This document shows positions 6,844-10,846 of a DNA stretch of 10,846 nt, piece by piece (positions within the stretch are counted from its first letter, which is position 1; the number at the start of each line of letters is the position of its first letter). The stretch covers positions 1-10,846 of the forward strand of contig PIVQ01000187.1 in the NCBI GenBank assembly GCA_003354055.1, read 5' to 3'. The notes beneath the pieces are model-generated. The model made no database searches. It was given only the letters and a program-made list of their open reading frames with translations, and was not told the DNA's origin. A program made the position numbers and the translations under genes. This DNA is from Desulfobacteraceae bacterium. GTDB lineage: Bacteria > Desulfobacterota > Desulfobacteria > Desulfobacterales > Desulfobacteraceae.

Positions 6844-8469
6844 ATGCCAGAACCGTTTCAATCTCCGGCTCAGATAAAACCTGAACAGATTTTTGAAATC
6901 ATTGTCAGGCGGAGATGGCTGATTCTTATTCCCCTGTGCATCACACTGACCCTGGGACTTATTGCTACCTTGACGGCTAATAAAACCTATAAAGCCTCCA
7001 CCCTTATCCTTGTTCAGCAGCAGAGTGTGCCCACCGAGTACGTCAGATCCGTAGTGACTTCATCAATTAACCAGCGGATCAACACCATTTCCCAGCAGAT
7101 ATTGAGCCGGTCAAACCTTGAAAAAATCATAGATCAGTTCGGCCTGTATGAAGATAGTCCAAGTATGTATCTGGAAGACAAGATCGCCGGCATGCGTAGT
7201 AGGATCAACGTTAAAATAGAACGGGCCAGGCATGGGGCTGAGGCATTCTCTATCAGTTTTCAGGGCAGTAATCCCAGGAAGGTCATGCGCATCGCAAATA
7301 CCCTGGCCAGTTTCTTCATGGATGAGAACCTGAAGGTCAGAGAGGCTCAGGCGATAGGTACCAGTGAATTTCTGGAGGCCGAACTTGAAAAAACCCGGCG
7401 CCGCCTTGAGGAGAGGGAACGCAAATTGGCTGAGTACCGGGGCAAGTATCTGGGAGGGTTGCCGGATGAACTGGAAACAAACCTGAGGACCCTGGATCGT
7501 CTTCAGGAGCAACTGGTCAGTAAAAACGAATTGCTCAGGGAAAGTAAAGCTGCATTGAACCTGGCGGACTCCCGGATATCCGAGGCTAGAAGGGAAGCGT
7601 TACTTGCTAAAGAATTATTGGACAGGGGAGAGACGGCCGTCGACGGGGAGGATCCCGATGACACCCGGGTAAAACTTGATCTGGCCCAGGAAGAATATGA
7701 AGACCTTCTGGCGTCCTATACGGAAAAGCATCCTGATGTAATCAAAGCCAAAAAAAACATTGAGAATTTGAAAGAGACTTTGGCAGAAGAAAGCAGCAGT
7801 TCTCAGGAAGATGCGTCTTCGGATCCCTCATCGACCGAAACACGGATGACCGGACCCATGAGGGCGTTGAACCAGTTCAAAAAACAGGTCGTGGATGATA
7901 TCAACCAAATAAAGGCTGATATTAAAACCATTGAAGGGAAGATGGCTCTGTATCAGGGCCGGGTGGAGGAGACCCCGAAAAGAGAGCTTGAGCTTCAGTC
8001 TCTGAAACGTGATTACAACAATATCAGAGATATTTTCAACTCCCTTCTGGACCGTAAGCTTGAAGCCGAATTATCCGTGAACATGGAGAAAAAGCAAAAA
8101 GGGGAGCAGTTCAGAATTCTGGACCATGCAAGGTTGCCGGAAAAACCCATTTCACCTAATGTTAAAAATTTTTTTCTTCTGTCTTTAATTGCAGGTTTCG
8201 GACTTGGCGGCGGGGTTATTTTTCTGTTGGAATTTTTTGATACCACCCTGAGACGGGACGAGCAGATTGAGGATGAACTCGGTCTGACCATTCTGGCAAG
8301 CATTCCCAAATTAAAGGGATCCTACGATAAGAAGAGATCAAAGATCGAAGCTTTGGGATTCATTGGGGGGGGGGTGTATGTAATGATGATCGCAGCCTTT
8401 TTTGTGGTGCTGAACATTAAAGGATTGGACAGGACGTTTAATCTTATTAAAATGTATGTCAGTTTTTAG
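6844..8469 (+). CDS. Wzz-type polysaccharide chain-length determinant
   Basis: This 541-residue inner-membrane polysaccharide co-polymerase is predicted to set exopolysaccharide chain length together with its kinase partner. AGGA at 6834-6837 is six bases before the ATG. The N-terminal Wzz domain starts with a cytoplasmic segment, then TM1 at about 25-45 behind VRRRW. A long periplasmic region, rich in coiled coil from about 175 to 400, includes an acidic Ser-rich linker. The proline motif LPEKPISP precedes TM2 at about 443-465, the usual exit signature of the family. A third hydrophobic segment lies at about 503-526, a feature I associate with the PEP-CTERM-locus subfamily. The kinase is encoded separately, 30 nt downstream, rather than fused. 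Oddly, the codons for Gly508-Gly510 and the first base of Val511 form a run of ten G (8365-8374) in which any single-base slip would remove TM3. Gene names such as epsF or wzz are used for relatives; I do not assign one. Confidence 0.88.
   Translation: MPEPFQSPAQIKPEQIFEIIVRRRWLILIPLCITLTLGLIATLTANKTYKASTLILVQQQSVPTEYVRSVVTSSINQRINTISQQILSRSNLEKIIDQFGLYEDSPSMYLEDKIAGMRSRINVKIERARHGAEAFSISFQGSNPRKVMRIANTLASFFMDENLKVREAQAIGTSEFLEAELEKTRRRLEERERKLAEYRGKYLGGLPDELETNLRTLDRLQEQLVSKNELLRESKAALNLADSRISEARREALLAKELLDRGETAVDGEDPDDTRVKLDLAQEEYEDLLASYTEKHPDVIKAKKNIENLKETLAEESSSSQEDASSDPSSTETRMTGPMRALNQFKKQVVDDINQIKADIKTIEGKMALYQGRVEETPKRELELQSLKRDYNNIRDIFNSLLDRKLEAELSVNMEKKQKGEQFRILDHARLPEKPISPNVKNFFLLSLIAGFGLGGGVIFLLEFFDTTLRRDEQIEDELGLTILASIPKLKGSYDKKRSKIEALGFIGGGVYVMMIAAFFVVLNIKGLDRTFNLIKMYVSF
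8365..8374 (+). repeat. Ten-G homopolymer in the wzz-like gene
   Basis: Ten consecutive G residues encode Gly-Gly-Gly and the first base of a Val codon, just inside the third membrane segment. Loss of one G gives GGG GGG GGG TGT ATG TAA, ending the protein after residue 512. Gain of one G gives 18 residues of altered sequence and then TAA after residue 525. Both would destroy the last hydrophobic segment. The tract is by far the longest G or C run in the window. It may be a contingency tract for slipped-strand switching or, alternatively, a place where a read error could hide. Confidence 0.7.
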
Positions 8470-8499
8470 GGCAAATATCTTAGTTTAAGAAGGCTTACC

Positions 8500-9486
8500 A
8501 TGGGTAAAATATTTGAAGCAATGGAAAAATCAGGAGTGTCAGGAGTGTCTGGCGCGTCGAGTGTAAGTGATCTGCCTATGCCCCAAAAGCCTGTGCCCGG
8601 AACTTCCCCGCAGCCCCAGTCGGAATCCCAACCCGAAGTGCGGGTAGAGCCAAAGTTAGCCTCCCGGAAGATTGCACCTGAACCAACGCCTTTTGAACCT
8701 GCACCAACCACCCGTGAGATTGATCCTTTTCTTGATTTTGTCCGGCGGGCACCAGCCATGGAGGCGGACGTACCAATGGAAGCCAACCGGGAGCTTCCGG
8801 CCAATCTTCATCCCTCCATTGTGGCGGCCTGGAATCCCCAGTCCGTTGAAGCGGAGCAGTTCCGGCTGTTAAAAAATAATATCCTCTTTCCGGAAAAAGG
8901 CACTCCGCCCAGAAGCATTATGATCACCAGCCCGTCGCCGGATGAGGGTAAATCCTTTGTCTCTGCTAATCTGGCAGTCAGCATTGCCCAGAGCATTGAC
9001 GAATATGTGCTGCTTATGGACTGTGATCTGCGAGGGCCTTCCGTCCATAAATTGTTCGGACTGGATAATTCCCAGGGCCTGAGTGAACATCTGTCTTCCT
9101 CCATTCCCCTGTATTCCCTGCTTAAAAAAACCTTTATCGACAAGCTCACCCTTTTACCCGGCGGAACTATACCGCCCAACCCTTCGGAGTTGTTGTCGTC
9201 AGAACAGATGCGGGGCCTGCTCAGTGAGGTGAAGTCAAGGTACAGCGACAGGTATGTGATCATTGATACCCCGCCGCCTTATATTACCTCGGAAACCAAT
9301 GCCATTGCCAGAATTGTGGACGGCATCATCATTGTGGTTCGCCAGGGTAAAACTCGGATAAAAGACGTTCAGGATATTATCGATATTTACGGCAAGGATA
9401 AGATTCTGGGTGTGATAAAGAACTTTGCCGTGGCCACTCCCTCAATGAGCTATAAATATCAAAAATACGGTTATAAAAGGAGCTAG
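8500..9486 (+). CDS. Tyrosine autokinase (BY-kinase, CpsD/CapB type)
   Basis: This 328-residue cytoplasmic P-loop kinase is expected to autophosphorylate on C-terminal tyrosines and, by cycling with its Wzz partner, to regulate polymer length and export. GAAGG at 8489-8493 is six bases before the ATG. Residues 1-100 are a low-complexity Pro/Ser/Glu linker. The conserved part begins at EAEQFRLLKNNI (117-128). Walker A is SPSPDEGKS (144-152, Lys151), Walker A' is LLMDCDLR (171-178, Asp174 and Asp176) and Walker B is VIIDTP (253-258). The PGGTIPPNPSELL segment (220-232) is typical of BY-kinases and separates them from ordinary MinD/ParA ATPases. The C-terminus carries four tyrosines (318, 320, 323, 325) as the likely phosphorylation cluster. 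In Walker A, Asp148 stands where relatives usually have Gly. It resembles the exosortase A-associated autokinases. It lies 30 nt after the wzz gene and 14 nt before the transferase, in one apparent operon. Confidence 0.9.
   Translation: MGKIFEAMEKSGVSGVSGASSVSDLPMPQKPVPGTSPQPQSESQPEVRVEPKLASRKIAPEPTPFEPAPTTREIDPFLDFVRRAPAMEADVPMEANRELPANLHPSIVAAWNPQSVEAEQFRLLKNNILFPEKGTPPRSIMITSPSPDEGKSFVSANLAVSIAQSIDEYVLLMDCDLRGPSVHKLFGLDNSQGLSEHLSSSIPLYSLLKKTFIDKLTLLPGGTIPPNPSELLSSEQMRGLLSEVKSRYSDRYVIIDTPPPYITSETNAIARIVDGIIIVVRQGKTRIKDVQDIIDIYGKDKILGVIKNFAVATPSMSYKYQKYGYKRS
8530..8547 (+). repeat. Two tandem 9-bp units in the kinase linker
   Basis: TCAGGAGTG occurs twice head to tail (8530-8538, 8539-8547), followed by a degenerate third unit TCTGGCGCG. 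It encodes SGVSGVSGA in the disordered N-terminal linker. Because the unit is a multiple of three, copy-number change would alter linker length without breaking the frame. Confidence 0.6.
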
Positions 9487-9500
9487 ACACCCGACAGCAG

Positions 9501-10846
9501 ATGATCCGATTGTTAAAACAATACTTTCCAATACGGAATATTATTTTCTTTCTGTTTGAAGGAATCATTATCTTCGGGTCCGTTCTGCTGTCAACCGTGA
9601 TATTGACCTATTCGGATTCATATCTGTTTGACCTGCTGCTGATATTGAGAATCGCCCTGGTCACCGTGATCTGTCAGATATGTCTTTATTATAACGACCT
9701 GTATGATTTCAGTATTGCCTCATCTTACTCTGAAATGGGAATCCGTCTGTTTCAGGCATTGGGGATCACCTCCATTGCCCTGGCGTTTGTTTATTTTTTC
9801 TTCCCGCTTGTTATTATAGATCAGAAGGTTTTTACCCTGAGCCTTTTATTTTTGTTGGTTTTTATCGTTGGCTGGCGGATTGGATATATTCATATTCTGA
9901 ATAAGGGGATCTTTAATGAAAATATCGTTCTGCTTGGAGCCGGTGGACTGGCCAAGGATATTTATACGGAGATTACCCAGAATATTGATTGCGGATATAC
10001 GGTTTCCGTCATGATACCTGATTCCGCACAGGATAAATACCCTATGGAAATCGATCCTGCTGTTGAGATACAGGCGTCCAAAGCGGCTCTTCTGTCTACG
10101 GCCCGCAAGTTCGGGGTGAAAAAAATTGTGGTTGCCTTAAAGGAAATGCGGGGAAATTTCCCTACAGATGCATTGATTGAATGTAGAACCGCCGGTATTG
10201 AAGTCATAAGCGGAAGTTCTTTTTATGAAACCCTGTCCGGCAAGGTGGTGGTGACCAAGATTCCGCCTTCCTGGCTGATATTTTCAGATGGGTTTAGAAA
10301 ATCAAGGACCCGTACCATTTTAAAGCGGCTTGAAGATGTGGTGCTGTCCACGATACTTCTGATTCTGCTTTCTCCGCTTTTTGGGGTGGTCTTTATTATG
10401 ATCAAGCTGGATTCACGTGGGCCGCTTTTTTTTACCCAGGGCCGGGTAGGGCAGCATAAAAAAGAATTCAATATGCGCAAGTTTCGGTCGATGATCGACA
10501 ATGCGGAAAAAGAAACCGGACCGGTCTGGGCAATGGACAACGATACACGGGTGACCCGTGTGGGCCGGATAATCCGAAAATTCCGAATTGACGAACTTCC
10601 TCAATTATGGGAAGTTCTCACAGGCAAGATGAGCCTGGTGGGACCCAGGCCGGAACGGGCGTTTTTTACCCGGGACCTTGAGACCGAAATACCCTTTTAT
10701 AACCAGCGATTTAATGTTAAACCGGGAATTACCGGATGGGCACAGATATCCTATGATTACGGGGCAACGGTTGAGGATGCCGTTGAAAAACTCAACTATG
10801 ATCTGTTTTATATCAAAAACATGTCATTAATGCTGGATTTTGTCAT
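9501..10846 (+). CDS. Polyprenyl-phosphate sugar-1-phosphate transferase (partial)
   Basis: An uninterrupted frame runs from the ATG at 9501 to the window edge, giving 448 residues without a stop. Related proteins are only slightly longer, so perhaps ten to twenty C-terminal residues are missing. The enzyme transfers a sugar-1-phosphate from a nucleotide sugar to undecaprenyl phosphate at the inner membrane, the first step of repeat-unit assembly. The N-terminus has about four hydrophobic segments (roughly 14-35, 42-65, 82-106, 110-132). A Rossmann-like domain follows with LLGAGGLAKDI (144-154), then a membrane segment at 278-302 leading into the bacterial sugar transferase domain. Catalytic-domain motifs are KFRSM (327-331), the Asp364-Glu365 pair in DELPQL, MSLVGPRPER (377-386) and KPGITGWAQ (407-415). 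The layout matches the EpsB-like family of exosortase A loci. The only Shine-Dalgarno-like sequence, AGGAG (9478-9482), is 18 nt upstream and overlaps the kinase stop, so translation may be coupled to the kinase. The donor sugar cannot be read from the sequence. Confidence 0.9.
   Translation, partial: MIRLLKQYFPIRNIIFFLFEGIIIFGSVLLSTVILTYSDSYLFDLLLILRIALVTVICQICLYYNDLYDFSIASSYSEMGIRLFQALGITSIALAFVYFFFPLVIIDQKVFTLSLLFLLVFIVGWRIGYIHILNKGIFNENIVLLGAGGLAKDIYTEITQNIDCGYTVSVMIPDSAQDKYPMEIDPAVEIQASKAALLSTARKFGVKKIVVALKEMRGNFPTDALIECRTAGIEVISGSSFYETLSGKVVVTKIPPSWLIFSDGFRKSRTRTILKRLEDVVLSTILLILLSPLFGVVFIMIKLDSRGPLFFTQGRVGQHKKEFNMRKFRSMIDNAEKETGPVWAMDNDTRVTRVGRIIRKFRIDELPQLWEVLTGKMSLVGPRPERAFFTRDLETEIPFYNQRFNVKPGITGWAQISYDYGATVEDAVEKLNYDLFYIKNMSLMLDFV

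Noticed and set aside
8473..8499. Short palindrome CTTA-GTT-TAAG between wzz and kinase
   Set aside because: Four-base arms are expected by chance, and the gap is explained by the Shine-Dalgarno of the kinase gene.
1..10846. CRISPR arrays, tRNA or rRNA genes, insertion sequences, exosortase or PEP-CTERM sorting signals
   Set aside because: I looked for these on both strands and found no supporting repeats, cloverleafs, transposase motifs or terminal PEP-hydrophobic-basic segments.

Overview
The window looks like chromosomal DNA of a mid-GC Gram-negative bacterium. By resemblance of the proteins and gene set I would guess a marine sulfate reducer of the Desulfobacterales (Desulfobacterota). 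This is an inference from memory of protein families; there is no rRNA or other taxonomic marker here. I see no phage, insertion sequence, CRISPR array or tRNA.

Layout. Positions 12-254 hold a small Arg-rich protein of unknown function with a tandem hexapeptide. Positions 405-1409 hold a UDP-glucuronate 4-epimerase-type sugar-nucleotide enzyme behind a plausible extended -10 promoter. It faces, tail to tail, the aminopeptidase N gene pepN on the minus strand (1587-4193). The convergent gap holds an 18-bp perfect-stem bidirectional terminator and a separate imperfect inverted repeat of about 107 nt. Divergently from pepN runs a plus-strand cluster to the window end: a large TPR lipoprotein (PrsT-like, start probably GTG 4303), then after a 192-nt gap a Wzz-type chain-length determinant (6844-8469), a BY-kinase/CpsD-type tyrosine autokinase (8500-9486) and a polyprenyl-phosphate sugar-1-phosphate transferase (9501 to the window edge, last residues missing).

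How the genes work together. The last three genes are tightly packed (gaps of 30 and 14 nt) and form the core of a Wzx/Wzy-type exopolysaccharide operon. The transferase loads the first sugar phosphate on the lipid carrier, and the Wzz protein and its kinase control chain length and export. The set (TPR lipoprotein, three-TM Wzz, separate kinase with a C-terminal Tyr cluster, EpsB-like transferase) matches loci associated with exosortase A/PEP-CTERM systems, although no exosortase or PEP-CTERM substrate lies in the window. The epimerase could supply UDP-galacturonate to the same polymer.

The most notable non-gene signals are a run of ten G inside the 3' part of the wzz-like gene, where a one-base slip either way would remove the last membrane segment (a candidate phase-variable switch), and two perfect palindromes upstream of the TPR and wzz genes that could be operators. 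I did not find a clearly new multi-gene system.
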